DNA of 64,000 bases from Symbioplanes lichenis (GCF_030709675.1 NZ_JAUZQD010000012.1:186001-250000); one strand, 5' to 3'; shown: positions 9,556 to 18,271, numbered from the stretch's first letter. Notes: a model not told the origin generated them from the letters alone. Translations and numbers: made by a program.

Positions 9556-9673
9556 TGGCGCGGCGCCACTGGCCCACGCGCCTCGCCCTTCCCCCGTCGA
9601 ACCGCATCAGCGTGCCGAGCGCCGCACTGCCGCCGTCGCGCGCAGCTGAGCCCTCCCTCGCGTGGTCGCCAGG

Positions 9674-10912
9674 TCAGCTGGCCTCGACCAGCGGAAGGGA
9701 GGTGCGGGTGCCGCCGGGCGGCATCGCGATCGAGGAGAAGTGCGAGCGCACCCGGTCGTCGGTCGGGTCGTCGGCCGGGGTCCAGTGCACGGCCAGGTGC
9801 CGGTAAACAGTGTCGCGCTGCGCCGGGATGCGGTCGGCGGTGCGGATCATCTCGATCAGCTGATGCAGGTTGGAGCGGTGCCGCGCGCCCGCGGAGGAGA
9901 TGACGTTTTCCTCGAGCATGATCGAGCCGAGGTCGTCGCCGCCGATGTGCAGGGCGAGCTGGCCGACGTCCTTGCCCGTGGTCAGCCACGAGGGCTGCAG
10001 GTGGGAGATGTTGTCGAAGAAGAGCCGGGACACCGCGAAGAGCCGCAGGTATTCCATGGTCGTGGCCTGGGTGCGGCCCTTGAGGTGGTTGTTCTCCGGC
10101 TGGTAGGTCCACGGGATGAACGCCCGGAAGCCGCCCTTGCCGTCGCCCGCCTCGACCGGCGAGTCGACATAGCCGTTGGCCACGGCGAGGTCCTGGCAGT
10201 CGCGGATCATCCGGAGGTGCTCGATGCGCTCGGCGGCGGTCTCGCCGGTGCCCATCATCATGGTCGCGGTGCTGCTCAGGCCGTTGCGGTGGGCGACGGA
10301 CATGACCTCGACCCAGCGCTCGCCCGACTCCTTGAGCGGGGCGATCGCCTTGCGCGGCCGCGCGGGCAGCATCTCGGCGCCGGCGCCCGCGAGCGAGTCG
10401 AGCCCCGCCGCCTTGATCCGCAGAAGCGCCTCCTCGATCGAGGTGCCCGAGACCTTGGCCATGTGCAGGACCTCGCTGGGCCCGATCGAGTGGATGGTCA
10501 GCTGCGGGAAGGCCGTCTTGACCGACGAGAAGAGGTTCTCGTAGTACTCGATGCCGTAGTCGGGGTGGTGCCCGCCCTGCAGCATGACCTGCGTGGCGCC
10601 CAGGTCGACGGCCTCGGCGCACCGACGGAGGATCTCCTCCATCGGATGCGACCAGGTCTCCTTGTGCTTCGGGGCGCGGAAGAAGGCACAGAACTTGCAC
10701 GCCGTGACGCACACGTTCGTGTAGTTGATGTTGCGCTCGATGATGTAGGAGACGATGCCCTCGGGGTGCCGCCGGCGCCGCACCGTGTCGGCCGCCTCGC
10801 CCAGCGGGTGGAAGGGCGCGTCGGTGTAGAGCAGCAGCGCCTCCTCCGGCGTGATGCGCCCGCCGTCGGACGCGCGGGCCAGGATGTCGTCGATCTCCGC
10901 GTTCACCGTCAC
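9674..10912 (-). CDS. mqnC: Cyclic dehypoxanthine futalosine synthase
   Basis: This radical SAM enzyme cyclises dehypoxanthine futalosine in the futalosine route to menaquinone. The 412-residue product has the CxxxCxxC cluster motif at C68, C72 and C75 (CVTACKFC), followed by the MqnC-typical stretches MLQGGHHPDYGIEYYE and GAGAEMLPARPRKAIAP. It is a paralogue of MqnE at 30189-31358 but is clearly the MqnC type. The start is GTG at 10912, with a second in-frame GTG two codons on; neither has a strong ribosome site. The TetR gene lies 46 bases upstream on the same strand. Confidence 0.95.
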   Translation of the reverse strand: MTVNAEIDDILARASDGGRITPEEALLLYTDAPFHPLGEAADTVRRRRHPEGIVSYIIERNINYTNVCVTACKFCAFFRAPKHKETWSHPMEEILRRCAEAVDLGATQVMLQGGHHPDYGIEYYENLFSSVKTAFPQLTIHSIGPSEVLHMAKVSGTSIEEALLRIKAAGLDSLAGAGAEMLPARPRKAIAPLKESGERWVEVMSVAHRNGLSSTATMMMGTGETAAERIEHLRMIRDCQDLAVANGYVDSPVEAGDGKGGFRAFIPWTYQPENNHLKGRTQATTMEYLRLFAVSRLFFDNISHLQPSWLTTGKDVGQLALHIGGDDLGSIMLEENVISSAGARHRSNLHQLIEMIRTADRIPAQRDTVYRHLAVHWTPADDPTDDRVRSHFSSIAMPPGGTRTSLPLVEAS

Positions 10913-10958
10913 GCCCAGAAGCGTACGTCCGAACGGGCCGGCCGGGCAGCGGCGCGGG

Positions 10959-11693
10959 TCACTGACGCCGCCCGGCCCCGATCAGAGCGCCGAGCCCGTC
11001 GAGGACGCGCTCGAGGCCGAAGGCGTACGCGTGATCGGGGTCATAGGCGGCACCCAGCTCAGCTCCCGCCGCGGCGCCGATCCGCACGGCCAGGGGATAG
11101 CGCTCCCGATCGAGGACCTCGTCGAGCAACGGGCCGCGCTCCGCCCACCACTGCTCGTCGGATTCCTCCGCGGCGGCCGCCCTCGCCTGCGCACGCGCCC
11201 GCGAGGAGTGCTGTACGAAGCCGAGCAGGAACGTCAGCGCGTGATCCACCTCGGTGTCGGGCAGGCCGGTGCCGGCGAAGGCGGCGAGCTCGTGCTCGTA
11301 CTTCGCCATGAGCCCGGGGCCGAGCGGCGGCCGGGAGGACGACAACTCGGCGGCCCACGGATGCGTGTCGTAGAGCACACGATTGTCGTGCGCCACCGCC
11401 CGGGCCCGGTCGCGCCACTCGGTTCCCGCGGGCTCCGACCTGCTCATCTCCAGGTAGAGCGCGTCGAGCATGAGGTCAAGCAGGGCCGCCTTGTCCGGCA
11501 CGTACGTGTAGAGCGTCATCGGCACGACGCCCAGCTCCTGGGCCATCCGGCGCATGCTGACCGCGTCGAGGCCCTCGGCGTCGGCCAGCGCGATCGCCGT
11601 GCTGACCACCTGGCCGACAGTCAGGCCCGGCTTGCGTCCCCGCCTGCTCGGAGGCGGTCTGTGCCACAGCAGGTCGATGGTCGGGCGCGCCAT
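10959..11693 (-). CDS. TetR/AcrR-family transcriptional regulator
   Basis: This 244-residue regulator has an N-terminal helix-turn-helix near residues 20-65 (VVSTAIALADAEGLDAVSMR then ELGVVPMTLYTYVPDK) and a ligand-binding C-terminal domain of the TetR_C type. The ATG at 11693 is chosen because AGGAAAGGATGG precedes it; a start at 11735 would run into the divergent gene's promoter. It is divergent from the VOC remnant at 11753, a common regulator-target layout, and probably represses itself and that gene through the inverted repeat between them. The inducer is unknown. Confidence 0.88.
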   Translation of the reverse strand: MARPTIDLLWHRPPPSRRGRKPGLTVGQVVSTAIALADAEGLDAVSMRRMAQELGVVPMTLYTYVPDKAALLDLMLDALYLEMSRSEPAGTEWRDRARAVAHDNRVLYDTHPWAAELSSSRPPLGPGLMAKYEHELAAFAGTGLPDTEVDHALTFLLGFVQHSSRARAQARAAAAEESDEQWWAERGPLLDEVLDRERYPLAVRIGAAAGAELGAAYDPDHAYAFGLERVLDGLGALIGAGRRQ

Positions 11694-11707
11694 TGGCCAT
11701 CCTTTCC

Positions 11708-11727
11708 TGTACGGCGTATTGTGTACA
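11708..11727. promoter_or_regulatory. Candidate TetR operator with TGTAC half sites
   Basis: TGTAC and GTACA flank 10 bases in the 59-bp gap between the divergent tetR and VOC-remnant genes. The central TATTGT could be a -10 element for the rightward gene. Only the outer 5 bp of each arm are symmetric, so this is a suggestion based mainly on position. Confidence 0.4.
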
Positions 11728-11752
11728 CCGTCCAACTAACCCGGGAGGCACC

Positions 11753-11908
11753 GTGCAGATCACCTCGTCCGCCGTATCCCTCACCGTCGCCGACGTCCCG
11801 GCGTCGAGCAAGTTTCTCGCCCGGCATCTCGGTGACACCGACCGGCTGTTCAAGGTCACCGACCCCAACGGCGTCCGATACGAGCTGGCCTCCTGGGTGT
11901 CGCCATGA
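11753..11908 (+). pseudogene. Remnant of a VOC/glyoxalase-like gene with an internal deletion
   Basis: A 51-codon reading frame starts with GTG behind a strong GGGAGG site. Its first 25 residues (ITSSAVSLTVADVPASSKFL) match the start of a VOC-fold protein and its last 20 (LFKVTDPNGVRYEL then ASWV) match the end, but the roughly 70 residues normally between them are missing. The frame stays open, so it may still be translated, but half of the fold and its metal-binding residues are absent. It is divergent from the TetR gene and was probably its target. Confidence 0.7.
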
Positions 11909-11963
11909 GCCGCTCCCCTGCCAGGTCGTTAGTCTCGATGGGTCGATCGGAATCGGAGTCGCA

Positions 11964-14900
11964 GTGCTCGTCGTGCATGGCGTGTGGATCGCCGGTGAGT
12001 CCGTGCCGGGCCGGCTCGCTCTCTGGGCGGAGGATCCCGCCCGTCCCCTGACCACCACCTCGCGGGCCCGCTCGCGGCCCCACCCGTTCGCGGCTCCGGC
12101 CGACGAGCTCGCCGCGGTCCTCGCCGGGGCGTCCGACGACCTCCGCGCGGCGCTCGCGGAGGCCCAGCCGGTCGAGCTGACCCTCGACCTGCCGAGCAGC
12201 GCCCAAGGTCCCGTGCCGTCGCCCGAGACCGGCAGCGACGGCTCCCCGCGCGGTCTGCGGCTCACCGCGTGGGAGGTGCCGGCGCTGACCGTGGCCGGCG
12301 ACGACGCGCTCAATGCCCTGAGCGCCCTGGCGGCCCCCGAGGGTTCGTGGTCGGCCGCGGCCTCCACCCGCTTCCTCTCGCTGGTCGCCGGCTGGGCCTG
12401 CGATCTCGCCCGCCGGGGTCGCATGCTCCCGCAGCTGGTGACCGAGGCCGAGGTGCCGGCCGCGCGCTGGCGACCGGTGCTCACCGGGCCCGACGCCGTG
12501 ACGTTCCGCGACTTCGGATCGGCCGTGCCGCCGGTCTGCCGAGCCTCCGGTCACGTGCCGGCCCGAGCCGTCGTCCAGGGCGCGCTCGAGGTGCTCGTCG
12601 ACGCGGCAGCCCGCTCCCTGATGCCCGAGCGGCTGCTGCTCGGCATCCGGCCCGGCGTCAAGGGAGCCCTGGCCGACCGCTGGATCTCCGCCCTCACCGC
12701 GACCGACCCCACGCTGCCCGGGGCCCGCGAGTCCGAGGTGACCGAGCTCGCGAAGCCGCTCACCGCCTGGCTGCGCGCCGCGCACGACAGCGACGGTCCC
12801 GTCCGGCTCAGCTTCCGGCTGGTGGAGCCCGAGCCCGGCGAGGACGAGTGGCGGCTCGACTTCGCGCTGCGGTCCGCCGACGACCCCAGCCTCTACCTGC
12901 CCGCCGACCAGCTGTGGGAGGGGCGGCGACTTCCCGGGCTCGCCGGCCGGCCCGACGAGTTGCTGCTGGCGGGGCTGGGCCGCGCGGTCCGGCTCTTCCC
13001 GGCCCTTCATGAGGCGTTGCTCGAGGCCCGCCCGGCCGGCATGACCCTCAGCACCGCGGAGGCGCACGGCTTCCTGAGCCAGGCGGCGCCTTTGTTGCAG
13101 GCGGCGGGCTTCGGCGTGCAATTGCCCGCGTGGGCGGGCCGCAAGGCGGTCGGCCTCAAGCTCACCACCCGCGCCAAGGGCACGACGCCGTCGGGCAAGG
13201 CCGCGGCCGACTCGGGATTCGGGCTGGAGCAGCTGGTCGACTTCCGCATCGACCTCGTGATCGGCGAGGGCACCGTGACGGCCGAGGAGCTGGCCGAGCT
13301 GGCCCGGCTCAAGGTGCCGCTGGTGCGCGTCCGCGGCCAGTGGGTCGAGCTCGACGACCGGCAGCTCAAGGCCGCCCTCAAGGCGGTCGGGCGGCGCCGC
13401 ACCGGCGAGCTGACCGCGGGTGAGGTGCTCCAGCAGGTCATCGACGGCGGCGAGGAGGACCTGCCGCTGGTCGAGGTCGACGCCGACGGCCGGCTCGGCG
13501 ATCTCCTGTCGGGCGAGGCGGCCGAGCGGCTGACCCCGCTGAGCACCCCGACGGGCTTCCGCGGCGTGCTCCGGCCCTACCAGGAGCGCGGGCTGTCGTG
13601 GCTGCACTTCCTGGCCGAGCTGGGGCTGGGCGGCATCCTGGCCGACGACATGGGCCTCGGCAAGACCGCCCAGACCCTGTCGCTACTGCTCACCGAGCGC
13701 TCCGGTGGGGCGCGGCCGGCGCCGACTCTGCTCATCTGTCCTATGTCTTTGGTGAGCAACTGGCAGAAGGAGGCCGCCCGCTTCGCGCCGGAGTTGCGGG
13801 TGCACGTGCATCACGGCGGCTCGCGCAAGCGCGACGACGAGTTCACGCGAGCCGTGGCCGAGTCCGATGTGGTCGTCACCACCTACGGCACGGCACTCCG
13901 CGACCTCGGCGCCATCCGCGGGGTCCCATGGGGACGCGTGGTCTGTGACGAGGCCCAGGCCATCAAGAACAGCGGCACCCGGCAGGCGCAGGCGGTGCGG
14001 GCCATCCCGGCTCGCACGAGGCTGGCCCTGACCGGCACACCCGTCGAGAACCACCTCGCCGAGCTGTGGTCCATCATGGAGTTTGCCAATCCGGGGTTGC
14101 TCGGGCCGGCCAAGCGGTTCCGCAAGAGGTTCCAGGAGCCGATCGAGGTGCGCGGCGACGCGGACGCCACGGCCGCCCTGAAACGAGCCACCGGACCGTT
14201 CGTGTTGCGGCGCCTCAAAACTGACAAGTCGATCATCTCGGACCTTCCGGAGAAGAACGAGATGAAGGTCTGGTGCTCACTCACGGCGGAACAGGCCACT
14301 TTGTACCAAGCCGTCGTCGAGGACATGATGTCCGTGATCGAGGGCTCCGAGGGCATTCAGCGCCGGGGCAACGTGATCGCCGCGATGACCAAGCTCAAGC
14401 AGGTGTGCAACCACCCCGCCCACCTGCTCAAGGACGGGTCCCGCCTCCCGGGGCGATCGGGCAAGCTGGCCCGGCTCGAGGAGCTGGCCGAGGAGATCGT
14501 CACGGAGGGCGACAAGGCGCTCGTCTTCACGCAATACTCGGAGTTCGGCACGATGCTGCAGCCCTATCTCGCCGCGCATCTCGACCGCCCGGTGCTCTGG
14601 CTCCACGGTGGACTGTCGAAGAGCAAGCGCGACGAGCTGGTCGAGCGCTTCCAGCACGACTCCGAGCCGATGCTGTTCCTGCTGTCTCTCAAGGCGGCGG
14701 GCACCGGCTTGAATCTGACCGCGGCCAACCACGTCATCCACGTGGACCGCTGGTGGAACCCCGCCGTGGAAGACCAGGCAACCGACCGCGCCTTCCGCAT
14801 TGGACAGTCACGCAACGTGCAGGTCCGCAAGTTCATCTGCAGCGGCACGCTGGAGGAGAAAATCGACGCAATGATCGAGCGCAAAAAGGCGCTGGCGTCC

Positions 14901-14993
14901 ACAGTGGTCGGCACTGGCGAGGACTGGGTCTCCGACCTCACCACGGACCAGCTGCGCGACTTGTTCGCCCTCGACACCGCGGCGGTGCGCTGA
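11964..14993 (+). CDS. SNF2/HepA-family DNA helicase-like ATPase
   Basis: This is a 1009-residue protein with a long N-terminal accessory region (about 1-530) followed by a two-lobe SNF2 ATPase. Visible motifs are Walker A in LADDMGLGKTAQT near residue 556, DEAQ near 661, LTGTPVENH near 688, FTQYSEFG near 854, and AAGTGLNLTAANHVIHVDRW with DRAFRIGQ near 940. The GTG at 11964 (MLVVHGVWIAG) is chosen because GGAG lies 5 bases upstream and homologues begin LVVHG. It is followed by a SWIM zinc-finger gene, the usual partner in actinobacteria, suggesting a DNA repair or remodelling role. Its 3' end forms the first unit of a tandem repeat. Confidence 0.93.
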   Translation: MLVVHGVWIAGESVPGRLALWAEDPARPLTTTSRARSRPHPFAAPADELAAVLAGASDDLRAALAEAQPVELTLDLPSSAQGPVPSPETGSDGSPRGLRLTAWEVPALTVAGDDALNALSALAAPEGSWSAAASTRFLSLVAGWACDLARRGRMLPQLVTEAEVPAARWRPVLTGPDAVTFRDFGSAVPPVCRASGHVPARAVVQGALEVLVDAAARSLMPERLLLGIRPGVKGALADRWISALTATDPTLPGARESEVTELAKPLTAWLRAAHDSDGPVRLSFRLVEPEPGEDEWRLDFALRSADDPSLYLPADQLWEGRRLPGLAGRPDELLLAGLGRAVRLFPALHEALLEARPAGMTLSTAEAHGFLSQAAPLLQAAGFGVQLPAWAGRKAVGLKLTTRAKGTTPSGKAAADSGFGLEQLVDFRIDLVIGEGTVTAEELAELARLKVPLVRVRGQWVELDDRQLKAALKAVGRRRTGELTAGEVLQQVIDGGEEDLPLVEVDADGRLGDLLSGEAAERLTPLSTPTGFRGVLRPYQERGLSWLHFLAELGLGGILADDMGLGKTAQTLSLLLTERSGGARPAPTLLICPMSLVSNWQKEAARFAPELRVHVHHGGSRKRDDEFTRAVAESDVVVTTYGTALRDLGAIRGVPWGRVVCDEAQAIKNSGTRQAQAVRAIPARTRLALTGTPVENHLAELWSIMEFANPGLLGPAKRFRKRFQEPIEVRGDADATAALKRATGPFVLRRLKTDKSIISDLPEKNEMKVWCSLTAEQATLYQAVVEDMMSVIEGSEGIQRRGNVIAAMTKLKQVCNHPAHLLKDGSRLPGRSGKLARLEELAEEIVTEGDKALVFTQYSEFGTMLQPYLAAHLDRPVLWLHGGLSKSKRDELVERFQHDSEPMLFLLSLKAAGTGLNLTAANHVIHVDRWWNPAVEDQATDRAFRIGQSRNVQVRKFICSGTLEEKIDAMIERKKALASTVVGTGEDWVSDLTTDQLRDLFALDTAAVR

Positions 14994-15127
14994 CGTGCGC
15001 AACTCTTCGCTCTCGACACCATGGCGGCGCGCTGACATGCGTGCCTTTTCGCCCTCGACACGACGGCGGCGCGCTGACGTGCGCGACTGGTTCGCCCTCG
15101 ACGCCACGGCGGTGTGCTGAGATGCGC
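14958..15127 (+). repeat. 42/43-bp tandem repeat containing the SNF2 stop codon
   Basis: Four units lie at 14958-15000, 15001-15042, 15043-15084 and 15085-15127. Each carries TTCGCCCTCGACACC (or a near match), then GGCGG and a TGA in the same relative position. The first unit is the coding end of the helicase gene (residues LFALDTAAVR and stop); the other three are non-coding copies behind it. Units differ at about 5-9 positions. Confidence 0.9.
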
Positions 15128-15209
15128 GCTGCCATCCTTGCCCATCCGGAATTCCGCCCACAATCTTGCCCTGAGCTGCGCCCGAGATCTTGCTCGGAGG
15201 GATGCTGAC

Positions 15210-16043
15210 ATGCCCGTCGACCCGGAGGGACGCTGGTTCACGTCGGAGGGGCCGATCCGCGTGGACGGCGGCATCGCGGTGCGAGCGCAGCGCGGCAAGA
15301 TCGGTGAGCAGTGGTGGTCGCGGCGCTTCGTGGACCTGCTGGAGCAGATCTGTCAGCCGGGGCGGCTGGCGCGCGGGCGGACCTATGCGCGCAAGGGCCA
15401 GGTCATCGACTTCGAGCTGTCGCCGGGTCAGGTGGTCGGCCGGGTGCAGGGTTCACGGCCGGATCCCTACCAGGTGACGTTGCGCCTGCCGGCCTTCGAT
15501 GAGGCACAATGGACGCTCGTATTGTCGGAGCTCGCGTCCCAGGCGCTCTTTCGGGCCGCGCTGCTCGCCGGGGAGATGCCGCACGAGATCGTGGAGGTGT
15601 TCGACGGGCTCGGGCTGCCGCTCTTTCCATCCACCTTGGACATCAGGTGCTCGTGTCCCGACTGGGGAGTGCCGTGCAAGCACGCCTCCGCAGTGCTCTA
15701 CGTGCTCGCCGAGGCCTTCGACCAGGATCCGTTCCTGGTGCTGGCGTGGCGGGGGCGTGACCGCGAGTCGGTGCTGTCGGAGCTTCGCGGACTGCCCGAC
15801 GAGGTGGAGACGCCCGACCCGCTGGCATTCGAGGAGGTCGCGCTGGAGGACCGGCTCGCCGACTTCTACGCGCCGGCGATCTCGCTGAGCAGGCTCCGCG
15901 AGCGGTCGCCCCGCACGACCGTGCCGCCCGAGCTGCTGCTGCGCGTGCTGGATGCCCCAGACGTCCGGGTGCGGCACATTCCGCTCGTCGACATTCTCCG
16001 GCCGGCCTACAGAGACCTCGCCGCCGACAACGGGCCGGCCTGA
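15210..16043 (+). CDS. SWIM zinc-finger protein, partner of the SNF2 ATPase
   Basis: This is a 277-residue protein with a SWIM zinc-binding motif, CSCPDWGVPCKHASAVLYVL, near residue 150 (CxC...CxH). The N-terminal half (EQWWSRRFVDLLEQ, RGRTYARKGQV) is typical of proteins encoded next to HepA/SNF2 genes. SWIM domains bind DNA or proteins, so it probably guides the helicase. The ATG at 15210 has GGAGGG 8 bases upstream. It lies 216 bases after the helicase stop, with the 42/43-bp repeat between them. The last nine codons and stop form the first unit of a 30-bp repeat. Confidence 0.9.
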   Translation: MPVDPEGRWFTSEGPIRVDGGIAVRAQRGKIGEQWWSRRFVDLLEQICQPGRLARGRTYARKGQVIDFELSPGQVVGRVQGSRPDPYQVTLRLPAFDEAQWTLVLSELASQALFRAALLAGEMPHEIVEVFDGLGLPLFPSTLDIRCSCPDWGVPCKHASAVLYVLAEAFDQDPFLVLAWRGRDRESVLSELRGLPDEVETPDPLAFEEVALEDRLADFYAPAISLSRLRERSPRTTVPPELLLRVLDAPDVRVRHIPLVDILRPAYRDLAADNGPA

Positions 16044-16209
16044 CACCTCGCCGCCGACGCCGGGCCAGCCTGACGCCTCGCCGCCAACAGCAGGCCGGCC
16101 TAACGCCTCGCCGCCAACAACGGGCCGGCCTGACACCTCGCCGCCGATAACGGGCCGGCATGACACCTCGCCGCCAACAGCAGGCCGGCCTGACGCTTCG
16201 TCGCCCGGC
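16015..16209 (+). repeat. 30-bp tandem repeat containing the SWIM-gene stop codon
   Basis: Six full units (16015-16044, 16045-16074, 16075-16104, 16105-16134, 16135-16164, 16165-16194) and a degenerate half unit follow each other without spacers. The first unit is the end of the SWIM gene (LAADNGPA and its TGA). Five of the six keep a TGA at the same place; unit 3 has TAA there. The spacing is exactly 30 bp throughout. The lack of spacers rules out a CRISPR array. Confidence 0.93.
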
Positions 16210-16635
16210 GCGTCGAGGTCCGACGCGCAGCGTGAGACGGTCGGTATCGGGGCCGAGCGCCGCGCGAGAGGAGGTCGCCCCGAAACCCGGCTCGCAGCGC
16301 GGAGCGGCCGGCGTCGGAGCCGGGCCCCCGCGGGAGACGGTCACCTCGAAGCCCAGCGCGCACCGCGAAGCGGTCATCTGGGAAACGGGCGCAGCGGGAG
16401 GCGGTCGCTTCGACGGGATGGCCGAGGCGGGGCGCGGCGACGGGCCCGGCCAGGGCTGCCGAGATGAGGCGATTCGTCCGCGTACCGCAACTGCATAGGT
16501 TGTTATCTATTGACACCGGCTGTTCACGCTTCGATGCTGTGAGAGCGCTCTCCGCCACCCCCTAGCCGCGGCGGGCGCGTCGTCTCCGTGTCGTGGCCCC
16601 GGCTGCGGGCGGAACCATCCCCATGAGGAGTCGCC
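16044..16635. other. Non-coding region before the GH64 glucanase gene
   Basis: The first 165 bases are the 30-bp repeat. The section from about 16210 to 16490 is GC-rich with no convincing gene on either strand. The last part holds a promoter with TTGACA at 16510-16515, a perfect 12-bp palindrome at 16541-16552 and the glucanase leader. Confidence 0.6.
16510..16552 (+). promoter_or_regulatory. Promoter and LacI-type palindromic operator of the GH64 gene
   Basis: TTGACA (16510-16515) is followed after 17 bases by GATGCT as a possible -10. The perfect palindrome GAGAGCGCTCTC (16541-16552) then overlaps the probable transcription start. Actinobacterial LacI-family sugar repressors such as CebR bind TGGGAGCGCTCCCA-type sites, and this site (TGAGAGCGCTCTCC) has the same central GAGCGCTC. 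The gene is therefore probably induced by oligosaccharides, but the repressor itself is not in the window. Confidence 0.65.
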
Positions 16636-18240
16636 GTGCGTTTCCGACGAAAGTTGGTGCATGCCCTCGCCGCCCTGGCGGTGACCGTCCCTCTCTCCTT
16701 CGCCGTCACCTCACCCGCCGAGGCGATCGGCCCCGCCCTCCTTCCGGTGACCGTCTCGAACACCACCGGACGCGGCGAGGCCGTCTACCTCTACGTGATC
16801 GGCATCAACCTCAACACCGGCCGCCTCGGCTACGTGAACCAGGGCGGCACCTTCACGCCCTGGCCCGCGGGCTCGATCCCGCCCTCGCCGGCCCCGGACG
16901 TGGCGATCGGCGGCCCGGGCAACGGGGGCTCGTCGACGATCCAGTTCCCGCGCGGCTTCTCCGGCCGGGTCTATTTCTCCCTGGGCGAGAAGCTCAAGTT
17001 CTTCCTCACGCCGGATGGGCTCGTGCAGCCGGCCCCGTGGGCGAGCGGCGACGCCAATTACAACATCCTGTTCGACTGGAGCGAGTTCACCTACAACGAC
17101 TCCGGGCTCTGGCTCAACAGCTCGCAGGTCGACATGTTCGCCGTGCCGCACGCGGTGACCGTCACCGGGTCGAACGGTGTCACGACGCGGACCGGCGACC
17201 CCGTCGCCAACGGGCGCACCAACGTGATCAACGGGATCAAGGCGCAGGCGGGCTGGGCCAACACGGTCGTGACCCGCTCGGACGGCACGGTCCTGCGCGC
17301 GCTGGCGCCGGGCAAGGCGGCCGGTGCGGGCCTGCTCAGCTCGACCTACCTGGACTCGTACATCACGTCGGCGTGGAACGCGTACACGAGCAAGACTTTG
17401 ACCGTCGTGCCGTTCGGCGATCAGCCGAACACGAAGTACTTCGGGCGTACGTCCGGCAATGTCATGCGTTTCACCAATTCGGCCGGCCAGCAGGTCGCGT
17501 CGTTCAACAAGCCGTCGTCGGCGTCCGTCTGGGGCTGCGACGGTGATCTGCCGGCCCCGAACGACCAGGTCGTCGGGCCGATCTCCCGGACCCTGTGCGC
17601 CGCCCTCAACCGGGGCACGCTGGGCACGATCGACACCCAGCCCAGCACCAACGCCGCGCAGTTCTACCAGAACAGCCCGACCAACCAGTACGCGAAGATC
17701 ATCCACCAGAACATGGCGGACGGTAAGGCGTACGCGTTCGCCTTCGACGACGTGGCCAACTTCGAGTCGCTGGTGCACGACGGTGACCCGCGCTCGGCCG
17801 GCCTGATCCTGTCGCCGTTCACCGGCGGGGGCGGCACCACCCCGCCGCCCAGCAGCAGCGGCAACGCCCTGGTCAGCGACTGGAACAGCAAGTGCATCGA
17901 CGTCCCGAACGGCAGTGCCGTCGACGGCGCCCGGCTCCAGATGTGGACCTGCAACAACAGCAACGCGCAGAAGTGGGCCTTCCAGAGCGACGGCACGGTG
18001 CGTGCGGTCGGCATGTGCATGGACCCGGCCGGCGGCGCGCTGACCAACGGCACGCCCATCCAGCTGGTCACCTGCAACGGCAACCCGGTGCAGCGGTTCA
18101 CGCTGTCGGGCGCCGGCGACCTGGTCAACGTGTCGGCCAACAAGTGCGTCGACATCGCGGACTGGAACGGCACCGACGGCGCGAAACTGCAGCTGTGGGA
18201 CTGCGCCGGCACAACGAATCAGAAGTGGCACAAGGCCTGA
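16636..18240 (+). CDS. Secreted GH64 beta-1,3-glucanase with C-terminal ricin-type lectin domain
   Basis: This 534-residue secreted enzyme begins with a Sec signal peptide (MRFRRKLVHALAALAV ... SPAEA, cleavage near residue 33). Residues about 35-390 resemble glycoside hydrolase family 64, which cuts beta-1,3-glucans such as laminarin and fungal wall glucan (VYLYVIGINLNTGRLGYV, VYFSLGEKLKFF). A short Gly/Pro/Ser linker leads to a ricin B-type carbohydrate-binding domain with NAQKW, VQRF and NQKW in the three QxW positions. The GTG at 16636 follows GAGGAG by 5 bases. The LacI-type operator upstream fits substrate control. Confidence 0.9.
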   Translation: MRFRRKLVHALAALAVTVPLSFAVTSPAEAIGPALLPVTVSNTTGRGEAVYLYVIGINLNTGRLGYVNQGGTFTPWPAGSIPPSPAPDVAIGGPGNGGSSTIQFPRGFSGRVYFSLGEKLKFFLTPDGLVQPAPWASGDANYNILFDWSEFTYNDSGLWLNSSQVDMFAVPHAVTVTGSNGVTTRTGDPVANGRTNVINGIKAQAGWANTVVTRSDGTVLRALAPGKAAGAGLLSSTYLDSYITSAWNAYTSKTLTVVPFGDQPNTKYFGRTSGNVMRFTNSAGQQVASFNKPSSASVWGCDGDLPAPNDQVVGPISRTLCAALNRGTLGTIDTQPSTNAAQFYQNSPTNQYAKIIHQNMADGKAYAFAFDDVANFESLVHDGDPRSAGLILSPFTGGGGTTPPPSSSGNALVSDWNSKCIDVPNGSAVDGARLQMWTCNNSNAQKWAFQSDGTVRAVGMCMDPAGGALTNGTPIQLVTCNGNPVQRFTLSGAGDLVNVSANKCVDIADWNGTDGAKLQLWDCAGTTNQKWHKA

Positions 18241-18271
18241 TGGGGTAACCGAGGCGGCATAGGCTCGGATC

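Larger units (their letters stand above)
9058..9673. other. Long intergenic region between mqnC and menG
   Basis: These 616 bases contain no reading frame I trust; the candidates on the plus strand are Arg/Pro/Ala-rich composition artefacts. From right to left in the direction of mqnC and menG transcription, it holds a 20-bp tandem repeat (9476-9555), an AT-rich TATATA element near 9129-9135 that could be a -10 region for menG, a perfect 9-bp hairpin (9091-9112), and the GGGTGAAAGACT leader motif. Confidence 0.6.

Noticed and set aside
9096..9806. Plus-strand frame of about 236 codons in the mqnC-menG gap
   Set aside because: It is Arg/Pro/Ser-rich, spans the 20-bp repeat and runs antisense into mqnC, with no ribosome site or motif.
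10851..11963. Upstream extension of the SNF2 reading frame across the TetR and mqnC region
   Set aside because: The frame is open by chance. Conserved SNF2-associated sequence and a ribosome site begin only at the GTG at 11964.
16015..16209. CRISPR-like array of 30-bp repeats
   Set aside because: The units are contiguous with no spacers, and the first is coding sequence with a stop codon.
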